64,000 nucleotides of DNA, taken from assembly GCA_014607495.2 (NCBI GenBank), contig CP053170.1, positions 7,440,001 through 7,504,000 on the forward strand, read 5' to 3'. The position numbers and the translations under genes were made by a program. The stretch is from Carposina sasakii (lineage: Eukaryota > Arthropoda > Insecta > Lepidoptera > Carposinidae). The notes under the pieces are model-generated. The model was not told the origin of the DNA and made no database searches. It saw only the letters and a program-made list of their open reading frames with translations. Shown here piece by piece: positions 37,001 to 46,489 of the stretch. Each line of letters opens with the position of its first letter. Position 1 is the first letter of the stretch.

Positions 37001-40000
37001 CAGGCTTTCTAGAAATTCTATTGCACAGTTTGTTCCGTCGAAGTATATTTTCCATGCTTCTACTATTTGTGTTATGTCTTTTTCTGGTGTCATTTTTGGT
37101 TTTATTGTTCCGGTGTTTCCGGGAGATTTACGTATGTCTTCGACTACTATCTTGCGCAGCTCGTCTACTGTTGAGCCTTCGGTCGGTATGCCTCTTGACT
37201 GTGCCTCTTCTACTAGTTGTGTTTTTCTAAGACCGTATATCCACGACGTGGACATTCAAGTTGTAATTTTTGTTGTTTGTTTTTTTTGTTTCTGGCTTAT
37301 TATTTCGGGATAATTTATTATTGAATTTATTACGCGGGTTTTTAATTATTTACTTACGGGATTATTCCGGCCGGCACTTGATACGCGGTTTTATTTTTTT
37401 GTGTTTTGTACAGCCCTGTCCCGTACTCTGTGTTCACTTATTTTCCCGTTTTTATGTTCGTGACCGGTGTCACTGGAACACTGAAAAACGCGTGAGTTAA
37501 TTGAGTTGGGCGCCAAATGTAACGCGGCGTATTCCAAGGGATGAATTTGGGGTACGCCGGGCTACTCCCTATGACCCAGCCGGGGGGCTAGATTAGGGGT
37601 TTCTGAGTGAACAGAGTTTGGGAGTCGGGATAGTGAGAGAAACACACGATACACATTCATCCACGTATAATCTTAATTTAGTTAATGATCATCCAATACA
37701 TGGGTTTACGTCAGTCACGGGACCTGACTATGGACGCGGTTTGTAACACTAGATTTAGTTAACAGGCGGAAGGCCAGACTAGACAAGGATTGCGGAGGGC
37801 AAGCTACAGGTTTGGAATTACAATCACTTAGGTACATTCACTTATTCACGATCTAGACTATACATAGCTTAGGGAAGTATCGGGCTTCCCTCGGGAAGCT
37901 AACTGGCAGGCTCGGTCGCGGTACGAGCGGAATAACGGGATATACGCGGCGGGAGCGCGAGTTGGATGAGCGTCTACGGCGCGGGTATGAAACGCCCTGT
38001 CCACGGCTATGCCTGACGGTCAGAGAACCTGACACGATCTTTACCCGAATCAAAGGTTCGCCTGACAGTCAGACGGCGTGGACTCGGTTATATCCGAGGA
38101 CGTGCAAAATCGGGAATGCACCTTCGGCGTCGGTGACCCGTATCGCGGAACGTCCTGCACTAGTTGGATCTAATGGTTTCGGGGTCCTGACACGATCTTT
38201 ACCCGAATCAAAGGTCCCTTTAACAACTAGACGACTAGGGCTTTGCACCTGGCAAATTGAGGACGTGGGCATTCACCTCCGGTAGCTGACGCGGACGTGC
38301 AGAGGGCACTAACCACCGAACGTGAATGCTTGGCGCGCGGCTTTTCCAACTAGTTTTATTGCTTCGTTGGCGGCGGTCGGTAGCGGGGTGAGCGGGACGC
38401 GGTTGTCGCTCACGGGATGCGGGATTCGTCCGCGGAATGCGGGAGTCGCTTGCGGGATGCTGGCGGGGCGCGCGGTGTGCGGGCGGTGCTGCGTCCCCTC
38501 CGGTCTCTCGCCTCGTTCGCAGCTGTGACTCTGCCATCTCCCTTGTGACGTCGCTGGTGGCGTCACAATAGTGCGACGAAAAATTGGTTGCCACTCAGAA
38601 TAATGTTATAGCTTGAGATGCTATAACGCTGGTCTTCCGTGGTGGCGCCAGTGAACTTGTCGTACTGAACAAGTCATAAACAATATATTATCATCATTTC
38701 AGCCCTAAGAAGTCCACTGCTGGACATAGGCCTCCTCCAACAACCTCCATACCAACCGGTCGGAAGCAGCCTGCATCCAACCGACGCCCACGACCTTGGC
38801 CAGGTCGTCCGTCCATCTCGCGGGTGGCCTTCCCACGCTGCGTTTGCCGATACGTGGTATCCACTCTAGAACTTTCCGGCTCCATCGGCCATCAGTTCTT
38901 CGAGCTATGTGCCCTGCGGATCCCAGTCGCAGCCACCACAATCAAAACATATTCTATTTTTAGCCGTCACATGGCCTTCATCCTATATTCTTTTAAATTT
39001 CCAATGGCGAAAATAGTTGTTTATCGCTCTACAACTACGAGGTCGTTCTTCAGTGGTTAACCAACCAATGGTTCTGACCTAATTATAATAAGTGATAATA
39101 AAATACAATGTAGATGGGAATCCTATGTCAGGTATAATTTAATAAAAATACTTTGCCCTCTTATCCTACTTTATTCAAGGGTAAGATTAGGTAAGAGTAT
39201 CCCCGTTCAAAAGAGGAATTACTCATTTACCTTTACTTACCATGTTCTATGTGGTATCACAATATACCTACTTACTTGGAAGTGAAATTGGCAGAGCTTG
39301 GTTGGTGGTTCTTTTTGATTTGGCATATAATTGTGCGTGCTAGCCCTATGCAAGTATATCTTTTTCCATATTAAGTTAGCTAGAAAAAGTTTTCTATGGC
39401 ATAAATGATGATCTCCGACCGTATTTCGGCCAAGGCGACCAATCTCTACGGAGATTGGTCAGGTACGCAGGAGATATTATAGTGCACAAGTGTGTGTGCA
39501 AACACAGAAGAACTCTCGCTTCTGAGCCATGTCTACAAGTTGTTTTCAAGGGTAATCACGAATCGTCTTGCTCGCAGGTTTGATGACTTCCAGCCTCCCG
39601 AACAAGCCGGTTTCCGAAAAGGGTTTAGTACCATAGATCATATCCACACGCTACGGCAGATCATACAAAAAACGGAAGAGTATAATCGGCCACTATGCCT
39701 AGCGTTCGTGGACTATGAGAAGGCCTTTGATTCGATCGAGACATGGGCAGTGTTGCGGTCTCTCCAGCGGTGCCATATTGACCATCGATATATCGAAGTG
39801 CTGAAGTGTTTATACAGCAATGCCACCATGTCGGTACGAGTACAGGAGCGGAGCACTGAGCCGATTTCTTTGCAGAGGGGAGTGAGACAAGGAGATGTTA
39901 TTTCTCCGAAGCTCTTCACCAATGCAGTGGAAGACGCCTTTAAGCTTCTCGAATGGAAAGGACTCGGCATCAATATCAATGGCGATTACATCACTCACCT

Positions 40001-43000
40001 TCGGTTCGCAGACGACATCGTGGTCATGGCAGAATCGCTGAAGGATCTAAACACAATGCTCGATGGCCTCAATCGAGTCTCCCAACAGGTGGGCCTGAAG
40101 ATGAACATGGACAAGACGAAGATAATGTCGAACGTCCATGTGCCGCCCACTCCTGTACTGGTTGGGAGCTCGATACTTGAAGTTGTTGACGAGTATGTTT
40201 ACCTGGGACAAACGGTCAAACTAGGTAAGTCCAACTTTGAGAAGGAGGTAACTCGGCGAATCCAACTCGGCTGGGCAGCGTTCGGGAAACTACGAAGCTT
40301 ATTTGTGTCCAAGATACCCCAGTCCTTAAAGACGAAGGTGTTCAACCAGTGCGTGCTGCCGGTGATGACCTACGGTGCCGAGACGTGGTCTCTAACTATG
40401 AGCCTCATAAAAAAGCTCAGGATCCCACAGCGAGCGATGGAGAGAGCTATGCTTGGGATCTCTCTGCGTGATCGAATCAGAAATGAGGAGATCCGCAGAC
40501 GTACAAAGATCACCGACATAGCTGAACGGTCCAGCAAGCTGAAGTGGCAATGGGCAGGGCACATAGCTCGAAGAACTGATGGCCGATGGAGTCGGAAAGT
40601 TCTAGAGTGGATACCACGTATCGGCAAGCGCAGCGTGGGAAGGCCACCCGCGAGGTGGACGGATGACCTGGTCAAGGTTGCGGGCGTCGGTTGGATGCAG
40701 GCTGCTTCCGACCGGTCGGAGTGGAGGTTGTTGGGGGAGGCCTATGTCCAACAGTGGACTTCTCAGGGCTGTAAATGATGATGATGATGATGAAAAAGCA
40801 AACGTTATTACACAAACAACCGACAGGCACTGACGTCATTGCCAGTAGGCTGATTAAGGACCTCGTGGAATTTTGACCCTTCAAATACGGCATCTTTCTA
40901 AGTTCCCAAATAATTTGTAGAAGTATCCACTCAAATGTTACAATCGGTTGAAGGTGGTCCCTCAATCGTACACCGCACACCCAAAGCTTTACAGTAAAAA
41001 ACGTCAGGAATTTTTAGAATACGATCCATTTACAAAAATAATTCTGGTTCTATTGGATCTATGTAATAAATAATGGTATTATATTTTAGTATTATGTACG
41101 TACGATGATAATATGCAATTGTCATAGTAAAAGCATCTTTATGTTATCTCTTTTATTTAAAGCCACTCAAACACATAAATTTTTATTTTATATGCCGTAA
41201 ATAATACAATGTCGAAAATAGATTTATTTATTTTGTTTTATTATGCCAATGGCCAAAGGTATCTAGGTCAACCATAGGTGATATTTTTAGAGGATATAGG
41301 TATACCTATTGCTGATCCTACTCACTTTTCTGAAATTATTGGTATTTATGAAATATTGGTAGGATAAAACAGCCTATTGATCTTATTGGGTGACAATGGG
41401 TAGGAATAACTCCAAAGATCTCTCTCGGAAGAAAAAACTAACATGTTTTATAGGTATAAAGAAGTACGTTCCGAATATTACGAGCTTCATGAGAATACCT
41501 ACCTATGTCAGCTGCATCTCCTTGCTTGTCGTAAGAGTCGGGCGTTTTCCTGAGGAACTAGGGCATTTTCTCAGGCGATAAGCTAGCAACACGACACTGA
41601 ACATTTACATCTGTCCCCGCTATGCTTTTTTATGATCCCGCAGTTCGGTCGTAACAAAAGGGGTATGTTAAGCTAAAAGCTATGTAAATAGGCCGCTAAA
41701 AGGAACCTACCCGCAAAATTCCACACTCGAAATCAAATGTTTATTTTTCAAGATTGTATGAACATTCCTGAGTTGTTTAGGAATTCTTCATACTATCTGG
41801 AGATATAAACATGTGATTTCGAGTAGGCTATTTACATAGCTTTTTGTTTAACCCTTTTGTTACACCTGTATATGTATAAATTTCACAAGCCATCAGCGAT
41901 ACCTTATGCTATCGTTTCACTATTACCAGATACCGAAACCTACCAAACTTAGTAAGCAATCCTTACCTAAACGAAGGTCGACCTACAAAGGAGCTATGGA
42001 AGACCAGCATATCGGCTTCAACGGGGAGGAAGTACGGCTCTATCTCGTCGTCAGCATCAGTTTGTATCGGACCGTGGAACAGAACTGCTGCTCCTCTCGT
42101 GGACTGCGTACCCCTACACGCCTAAAAAAATTATAAATTAATTATTTATAAGACTGCATCCTTATTCTAAACTGTTTGAAAGCACTTTCTGGTGAAAAAA
42201 CCATAGGAGACCATTGCCGAGCATATCAGATTGTGGTTCGATGACGATAGATATCTGCCAGGAGTAGGTATCCCTCACCATGTAAAAGTTCAAAAGATAT
42301 GGTCTTTCTCTACATCTTGGCTATGGCCTGATGTACGAATAATAATTAGGCTGATTACGTAACTTGTAAAAGCAATACCAAAGCAATGCGATCGCAAAAA
42401 TGCGAGATTGTGACGAAAGATGAGAGTGTGTAACGAATGTGTAAGTGTAGGTATAAGGTATACCTACTCATACAGTCACAAATTTACACGATCGCCTTTG
42501 CTTTTGCAAAATAGATAATCAGCCGACTAGACTCTTAGTCCCGTTGGTTTCTAAAGCGGAGATAAGAAGCACCCTAGCCTCCTTGGTATAATCTATACAG
42601 CTTACCTGAATAATAAGAATGCGAGGCTTAGAGATCAAGCCATGATTATTTCGGCCTGTGAGCTGGTTAAGAAGCTCCAGCTCATTGTAGCTCTCATCCG
42701 AAGCGTAGAGGAGACCGTTGCCGCCTCCGTGAGTGAGGATCGCCACCGCCAGACAGCCGTAATGGTCGTGCTGACATCGTTTCGTAACTGTGGCAGATGA
42801 GAAGGTGGCTTATAACAGGGTATAACAGAAAGGGTATGTTAAGCGACATAATAACGATATTACAAGCTAAAGTGGCAATGGGCAGGGCACATAGCTCGAA
42901 GAACCGATGGCCGATGACACCGAAAGTTTCTAGAGTGGATACCACGGTTCGTATCAGCAAACGCAGCGTGGGAAGGCCGCCCGCAAGATGGATGGACGAC

Positions 43001-45161
43001 CTAGCCAAGGTCGCGACGTCGTCGTCGGTTGGATGCAGGCCGCTTCCGACCGGTCGGAATGGAGGTAGCCTATATTGGGGGAGGCCTATGTTCAGCAGTG
43101 AACTTCTCAAGGCTAAGAATGATGGTGTTAAGCAACATACTGTGAAAATAGTAGGTCTAGACCACAAAATAGACTCGAAATCACATGCACATTTTCGGAC
43201 CCTTTTTATTATTTAAAATTCCCTCGATAACCATACACAGCCCGCCCATAAAATTGAGTCGAAGACGATGTACGAGCGACGACGGTAGCTGGGGAACGAT
43301 TTTTGTATATTTTTTTTTATTGACTAGATCGCGCGAAATGTTCAATATTGCAATCCCGGTCCAGTGTTTGTGGTCCGGACTAGAGATTGCAACCCGGTAT
43401 GTTTTTTAACCCGGCCGGGCCCGGTAACATTCACCGTCAACCCGGTTAATGTGTTAGGATGAAACCTTTTAAGTATTTTATGAAAATTTGCTTTAATTTA
43501 AGTAAATGGAGGAAAATACTATAAACCAGTCTTAAGGATGATTCACGCTAAACCGTGTCGCGACCGGTCCGGCCCCCTGAATACCTAATTTGCAATAGCA
43601 AAGCCGAAGCAAAGCGATAGCGAAAATTGTACAATATTCTCCTTGAAATGTCAAAGTTCCTTTGAAATTAATTTTACGTAATACGAATTTGACAAGCAAT
43701 CAGCGATTTTTGTACAATTTTCGTTATCGCTTTGCTTTTGCTAGTTAGGTAATAAGGGGGCGGGCCTCGGCCGGGACACGTCCGCCGTGCGCCCGGCCGG
43801 ACTACACATTCATGTTACACCGGGTTGTTTGGGTGTATTATTTGCACGACTATATCTGTGTTACGCGGTTATTGTTAGCGGACCGTGCCGGAGCCGGGAA
43901 ACAATACACACCGACATATCAACGCCGTGCCCCGGCCGAGTCCCGGCGGCGCACGGCCGGGGCACGACCGAGCCACGGTCAGGCATGAATTACTTCATAC
44001 AAAAAGTATACCATAATGTTCAGTTCCACGGCCCGGTCGCGACACGGTGTAGCGTGAATCACCCTAAATCACGAGTTTTAAATACAGAATCATTTAGTTT
44101 CACTTATGAACGAAATAGTAACATTAGTGTTACTAATTAACTTCAAGTAAGCATTAGTATTCAGTTTAGGATAGAAATATCTTCCACGTGCTGATGAAAT
44201 GCCTGAATTTAGAGGATTTCAAGAAAAAGTTTGGAAAGTAGTCAGATTATTTAAGTAGGAACGGAGAGCGGCTATTGGCGTATCATCCATCATCATGCCA
44301 ATTTTCTACAAGTTGGGGCTTCCGTGCCGCAGTTTTCGTACCAACCGGGCCCGGTTTGCAATCTCTAATCTGGACTTGGTACTAATACCTACTAGTTCGT
44401 GGTAGTATTCTTATAGGCAGTTTTTAATTATTTTTTTGTTAAAAATGTTTGTTACACGTTACGCGTCTACGTACAACTTAATTTAAAAAACGCAATCTAA
44501 TAACTCAATTTTGGACATTAATATCTTGGGAACCAGACACTTCCCAGGTATGCTTTCATGAAGAAAAATCTTCGTGATGTTGAGAAGAATCCGTAGTGTT
44601 CCGTGTTGACGAACAAAAAACATTCTGTATAGATACACACCACATTATTTTCTTGTAGCATACTGCATACACAATCGCACCGTGTCACAATCGCATCAAA
44701 GATTGATAATCAATATTGCATCACGAATAATCACGATATTTATATATATTTGGCGGGAAACCTTTTAGAAGACCTCATTATTACTTAGTTAAATACTCAC
44801 AATCTTTTAATTTGCAAAACACTTCATTTTTAGTGAGATCATCATGCCTCTCCACCTCAAATCCTCGACCAGAGAAGGTGGCTCGCAAAGCTTCAGCATC
44901 TTGATATGATCCTGCTCTAGGTCTGTAACCTCGTATATGTACTTGGTTAATTATAAGCAGACCTTTCTTCTTATACTTCTCTAATTCATAAGTCTTGGAG
45001 TATTTCGGCACAAATCTTCGGTTTGAGAAGTCTACTAATTCATCACCTGCACGAAGCTCGGGAGATCTAGGGTTGACAGGTGGGTAAGAAGGCATTACCG
45101 ATACCACCGCATCTTCCGTTATATGAGCTTCTTCTCCTAACTCTATAATTCTTCTTTCCAT
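30740..45161 (-). CDS. Caspase B, 4 exons, 324 aa, with an 11-kb intron full of transposons
   Basis: Minus-strand exons 45161-44801, 42787-42606, 42121-41967 and 31016-30740 join in frame (975 bp including TGA). Intron positions and phases equal those of caspase A. Prodomain is shorter (about 50 aa, acidic). Substrate Arg82 (RPRAGS), catalytic His140 (LTHGGGNG), Cys183 (QACRG) and the second S1 Arg233 (SFR) are all present; GSWFIQVLC follows. The protein looks catalytically complete. Intron 3 (31017-41966) contains a full Ty3/gypsy element and RTE fragments, yet all exons have open frames and GT/AG borders, so the gene may still be expressed if the intron is spliced. It is a tail-to-tail paralog of caspase A. 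Confidence 0.85.
31017..31330. other. Caspase B intron 3, part left of LTR element
   Basis: Contains a short (gaaa)n microsatellite at 31111-31132 and AT-rich DNA with CA/TA-rich runs. The last four bases (31327-31330, ATAG) are the target duplication of the LTR element. Confidence 0.7.
31331..32380 (-). repeat. 3' LTR of Ty3/gypsy element
   Basis: Ends are TGTGACGCC ... CGTTACA on the minus strand (TG..CA type). All distinctive segments, including GC-rich direct repeats 'gacacgatctttacccgaat', occur again at +6187 in the other LTR. Confidence 0.95.
32381..32391 (-). other. Polypurine tract
   Basis: GAGGGGGAGAA on the minus strand directly abuts the 3' LTR, the expected plus-strand primer for reverse transcription. 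Confidence 0.75.
32392..33323 (-). other. Non-coding, strongly A-rich 3' part of LTR element
   Basis: Between pol and the purine tract the minus strand is very A-rich (long T runs on the + strand at 33180-33310). The open frames here on the + strand (to 33549) are low-complexity Phe/Leu/Ile/Tyr strings and not credible proteins. No env is recognised. Confidence 0.6.
33324..35900 (-). CDS. pol: Pol of Ty3/gypsy element: RT, RNase H, integrase (858 aa)
   Basis: Reverse transcriptase occupies about residues 60-235 with FSKFDLKNGYWNI and the catalytic YLDD at 190-193. RNase H follows (LETDASDTGLGAVL; ITDHQALKWL). The integrase has an HHCC zinc domain (GHTGAAKTLNKIAQRYYWPGM, CEACQKNK) and DDE core (TTDLIGPLP; SDNGKQF; NPTERVNRT). 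It copies the element's RNA and inserts the cDNA. The frame opens with an ATG overlapping the gag stop by four bases (ATGA), but the sequence before it continues in another frame (see findings), so this ATG may not be the natural start. The RT-RNase H-integrase order is Ty3/gypsy. Confidence 0.93.
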   Translation of the reverse strand: MKKQLEALLEQEFKKNESIKQRNTGIEHRIKLKHNEPVKQKYYPRNPKMQDKINEHVDKMLKEDIIEPSQSPYSSPVVLARKENGEYRFCIDFRKINEISEKDAYPLPQIDDTLEKLRKGNYFSKFDLKNGYWNINLEKGSRAATAFTVPGRGLFQFKVMPFGLHSSGATFQRLLDTVIGPELAPNAYAYLDDIIVCSSTFQEHLQHLTEIFTRIREAGLQINKKKCEFCKPEIEYLGHVVTKEGIKMNEAKIRAINELKPPSNIKEMRRFVGMTSWYRKFIPNYAQVMTPLTKLLKKDNKYRWSAEQEEAFTKIKQIMTKDPVLTRADFTKPFVLETDASDTGLGAVLIQEYEGNPKVIMYASRTLIPAETKYTTSEKECLAVLWGIRKMRAFLEGYHFTVITDHQALKWLNKQKNPTGRLARWALELQQYDFDITYRSGKQNKIADELSRNPVYAINGETADWYTKKLSEVEQNKNKFPEFRISEGKLYKKIDKNAYGCKIAANSEWKLCIQDQEKEDILKENHDDPSAGHTGAAKTLNKIAQRYYWPGMYREVTKYVQKCEACQKNKPSQEKKAGTMYINNATEPWQIITTDLIGPLPRSSKGYNWIIVFHDKFTKWTEVRPLRTATAATVTKALKECIIMRYGCPRTILSDNGKQFVSKQFKDELNKYKIEHKLTAPYTPQSNPTERVNRTLETMISTFINENHKKWDEYLPEFNFAINTSKQDSTKYTPAFLLFGRELRNPGDRNGFPMPAISKRQDMGKVYEVVKNNQQRASTNQKKYYDMKRREWKPEIGDKVLKRNFTLSNSNKNFCAKLAPKFAGPYTIIQKKSPVIFLIKDNRKIQTAHIKDLKKYNT
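35815..36058 (-). pseudogene. C-terminal half of retropepsin in a shifted frame
   Basis: It encodes TTNVIIIGMDILKRLGAKI, the GxDxL-type end of gypsy proteases, and then NEQITPENEK, which leads towards the RT. It is bounded by a GGGG run (minus strand, 36055-36058) on the gag side and an A6 run (35892-35897) on the pol side, the two places where one base would bring the frames together. Confidence 0.75.
35897..37255 (-). CDS. gag: Gag-protease of Ty3/gypsy element, frameshifted in protease
   Basis: The 452-codon frame starts MSTSWIYGLRKTQLVEEAQS. Nucleocapsid knuckles: CWSCGKQGHSYREC (intact CX2CX4HX4C) and CSYCGILGRMSRNC, where the His is Arg. The retropepsin active site is ALVDTGSTCSYI. The second half of the protease (IIIGMDILKRLG) lies in the next frame (35815-36036), so the 3' end of this frame is out of register after about 36058. 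Gag builds the particle; the protease cleaves it. The break would remove a functional protease unless frameshifting or sequencing error explains it. Confidence 0.85.
   Translation of the reverse strand: MSTSWIYGLRKTQLVEEAQSRGIPTEGSTVDELRKIVVEDIRKSPGNTGTIKPKMTPEKDITQIVEAWKIYFDGTNCAIEFLESLEELMTTREIEKEKLPPALIQLFKGKTLQWYRNNQNSWTSYEDFAEDFKVHYFPCNYASKLQEAIIARKQKFNEKFTEYIIDIQTMIRRFGNMTEQEQLDRIYENMHANYKLYIKKQEFKRLRELITMAKEFESINEEKYRTYNEQAQMWNKQPQEKRYTPAVSYPKKEESNATTQKINPNYNPETCCWSCGKQGHSYRECRGRKKIFCSYCGILGRMSRNCCRGGPRKDKAIKAYTTEKDSNRDNRIFVTVKVKEKTYKALVDTGSTCSYINKQIYEQWGGHTRNKTRNDNIVRLADGSKITINESITVEMEIKGENNHTQDARNTNNQCNNYRNGHTETSGSKNINPRSRIQPKDNYKKRTNHTGK
37505..37515 (-). other. Primer-binding site, tRNA-Lys type
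   Basis: On the minus strand TGGCGCCCAAC starts two bases inside the 5' LTR. It is complementary to the CCA end of insect tRNA-Lys(CUU) as I know it. Complementarity stops after 11 bases. Confidence 0.7.
37518..38567 (-). repeat. 5' LTR of Ty3/gypsy element
   Basis: Same 1050-bp sequence as 31331-32380. It should hold the promoter and start transcription leftwards. Contains an internal repeat 'ctgacacgatctttacccga' twice. Confidence 0.95.
38572..39509. other. Caspase B intron 3 between LTR element and LINE
   Basis: Contains an RTE 3' fragment (38697-38938), AT-rich DNA, and at 39418-39500 a short repeat ('gaccgtatttcggccaagg', 'gtgcacaagtgtgtgtgcaa') shared with 20792. Confidence 0.6.
38697..38938 (-). 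mobile_element. RTE LINE 3' fragment
   Basis: The minus strand encodes [36 protein letters not shown] and EAYVQQWTS, the C-terminus seen at 40520-40778. About 240 bp, 5'-truncated. Confidence 0.85.
39510..40792 (+). mobile_element. 5'-truncated RTE LINE with open RT frame and ATG-repeat tail
   Basis: The open frame (39492-40778, 428 codons) encodes the RT domain from LSLLSHVYKLFSRVITNRLA through YEKAFDSIETW, RGVRQGDVISPKLF and FADDIVVM to the C-terminal [14 protein letters not shown], without a stop. Upstream endonuclease is missing, so it is a dead 5'-truncated insertion. It ends in (atg)n at 40775-40792, typical of RTE tails. The lack of any stop suggests a recent insertion. It serves as the reference for the other copies. 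Confidence 0.9.
40793..41966. other. Caspase B intron 3, right part
   Basis: AT-rich; a family 1 copy at about 41505-41650 ('gtcagctgcatctccttgct', 'ctcaggcgataagctagcaa') and inverted 'aactcaggaatg / cattcctgagtt'-like bits near 41760. No exon seen. Confidence 0.5.
41967..42121 (-). CDS. Caspase B exon 3: catalytic Cys
   Basis: Preceded by 'tttttttag'; begins ACRGTQST and ends in phase 2 before GTAAGG after ADMLVFHSSFVGRPSF. One codon shorter than caspase A's exon. Found by comparison with the paralog because no ATG opens this frame. Confidence 0.88.
42122..42605. other. Caspase B intron 2 with a MITE
   Basis: At 42350-42533, inverted ends 'ggctgattacgtaacttgta' and 'caaaatagataatcagcc' mark a diverged CCCCCTGATTACCTAA-family MITE. 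Nothing else recognised. Confidence 0.55.
42606..42787 (-). CDS. Caspase B exon 2: catalytic His
   Basis: Acceptor 'gccacag', donor GTAAGC. Encodes GCLAVAILTHGGGNG and ends at RILIIQ. 182 bp, the same as in caspase A. Confidence 0.88.
42868..43125 (+). mobile_element. RTE LINE 3' fragment, decayed
   Basis: Encodes, in two frames, 'AKVAMGRAHSS' (shifted [10 protein letters not shown]), [20 protein letters not shown] and the 3' end 'ggaggcctatgttcagcagt'. Short and frame-broken. Confidence 0.8.
43381..44367. mobile_element. Large TAGAGATTGCAA element, copy 2, inverted
   Basis: Ends 'tagagattgcaacccggtat' and 'gggcccggtttgcaatctct' match copy 1 (10854-12016) in reverse order; inner GC-rich part and flanking AT part are shared. 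Flanks gtccggac (43373-43380) and atctggac (44368-44375) agree at 6 of 8 positions and fit the hAT consensus nTnnnnAn. A 188-bp MITE is nested at 43573. Confidence 0.75.
43573..43760. mobile_element. Nested MITE with CCCCCTGAATACCTAA ends and 3-bp duplication
   Basis: Comparison with copy 1 of the host element shows the empty site 'ggtccgggcctcgg'. The insert duplicates CGG (43570-43572 and 43761-43763). Ends 'ccccctgaatacctaatttg' and 'ctagttaggtaataaggggg' are inverted. A 3-bp duplication points to a PIF/Harbinger- or CACTA-like origin (inference). Confidence 0.8.
44801..45161 (-). CDS. Caspase B exon 1
   Basis: ATG at 45161; ends in phase 1 before GTGAGT. Carries a short prodomain and KTYELEKYKKKGLLIINQVHIRGY..GFEVERHDDL, clearly related to caspase A exon 1. 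Confidence 0.88.
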
Positions 45162-45624
45162 ATTTTTATAAAGTTTATTTTGTTGAGGCGTTTTTCGAAC
45201 GTGCTGTTTTGTCCGAAACTAGCAAATGACTCATTTAATTCATATTTTATATGCTATCTTATCGGTTCGCGTATTGATAAGTACCATTGATACTTATTAA
45301 GTACATTTTTGGTATAGGTATCTATTTACCGGGGATTTTTTATAAGCACCTTAGCTTTTTCTGTAGTAAAGTGTACTAACACCTACCCTAATAAAACTGG
45401 AACTTATTAGATTAGACTTTAGACTAATCATGAGGTCTCATCACAGGAAAATAGTCCTGCTTATTTTAAATTAACGAATCAAGCTCGGGAGTTATTCTAT
45501 ATACCTTATTACCTACAATATCAAATGTATAATGTGTATACTATGTATGGGTATGTCTTAATAAATGAAATAAGAAAAAATATCTACCTATAAGTACGAC
45601 GGAGCGGCTCAATATGTATAAGGT

Positions 45625-45877
45625 CTATCCAAAATTAGTGATTATCTTTTGACACGAAACTAGGTAAGTAGGTAAAAAGAAACAACTTTCACTATGGGAC
45701 CAACTCCGAAAATTTTAAAAATATTAGCTGTTTCGTACAATATCGAATAATTACTGCACTGAAATGTATGGAACAGCTGATTTTTTTTTCAATATTTCGG
45801 AGTTGGCCCCATAGTGAAAGTTGTTTCTTTTTACCTACCTAGTTTCGTGTCAAAAGATAATCACTAATTTTCGATAG
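45625..45877. repeat. Inverted-repeat MITE with about 75-bp arms
   Basis: 'ctatccaaaattagtgatta' and 'taatcactaattttcgatag' are complementary, and the match extends through 'ggtaaaaagaaacaactttc' and 'ccaactccgaaa'. The loop is about 90 bp AT-rich. Confidence 0.8.
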
Positions 45878-46489
45878 AAATTATATAGGAATATCAGGGG
45901 GGCACGTGACCCCTTCCCTCTCCCCTATATCCTCATAAGTATCATTTTATGACACGTAGAGTCCGTTTCATAGAAATATTCCTATGCCTGATTTTAACTA
46001 ACATTTTTGTATTCAGTGATACAGAAAATGTGGTCATACACATTGGGAGGTTTTTGTCCATACTCACCACGCTGGGCAGACGGGTTGGTAACCGCATTGT
46101 GCTTTTCGGACTATGTTGTCTACACGGGAGGCGCTGCTGCTCACCTCCCGGAACCCTTAATCGACTTGTACGATATCTAGTTAGTACTTATATTAGTAGG
46201 TAGGTATTGTGTTATTATACGCATCCGGGAAATCATAACAGCATGAATAAGCGGGGAAAAATTCGGTGTCCTTACAATCTCTACCGGATGATGTTTTCCT
46301 AATTCCTATAATCTTATGTGACCTTATATTCGTCATATAGGTTATATAGATATACTCGGCCCCTTTGTTACGTGGGTTTTCCTTCGCGAGCAGAGCTAGC
46401 CTAATATACAGGATGTTTTTACGTTGCCACCGTGTGTAGGTAGGTACTTAATTTGATCTAAGTATATCAAATGAAGTTTTTTTTTGTAA

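Larger units (their letters stand above)
31331..38567 (-). mobile_element. Ty3/gypsy LTR retrotransposon, 7237 bp, in caspase B intron 3
   Basis: Two 1050-bp LTRs (31331-32380 and 37518-38567) flank gag-protease and pol frames on the minus strand. A 4-bp target duplication ATAG lies at 31327-31330 and 38568-38571. A primer-binding site and a purine tract sit where expected. No env-like frame is seen. LTRs have the same length and read identically wherever compared, so insertion is recent. Two one-base shifts interrupt the gag-pro-pol continuity. The element is transcribed in the same direction as caspase B. Confidence 0.95.
42788..44800. other. Caspase B intron 1 with RTE fragment and hAT-like element
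   Basis: Contains an RTE 3' fragment (42868-43125), the second large TAGAGATTGCAA element (43381-44367) with a nested MITE, and sequence on both sides of it that is repeated at 46490-46740. Confidence 0.65.
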
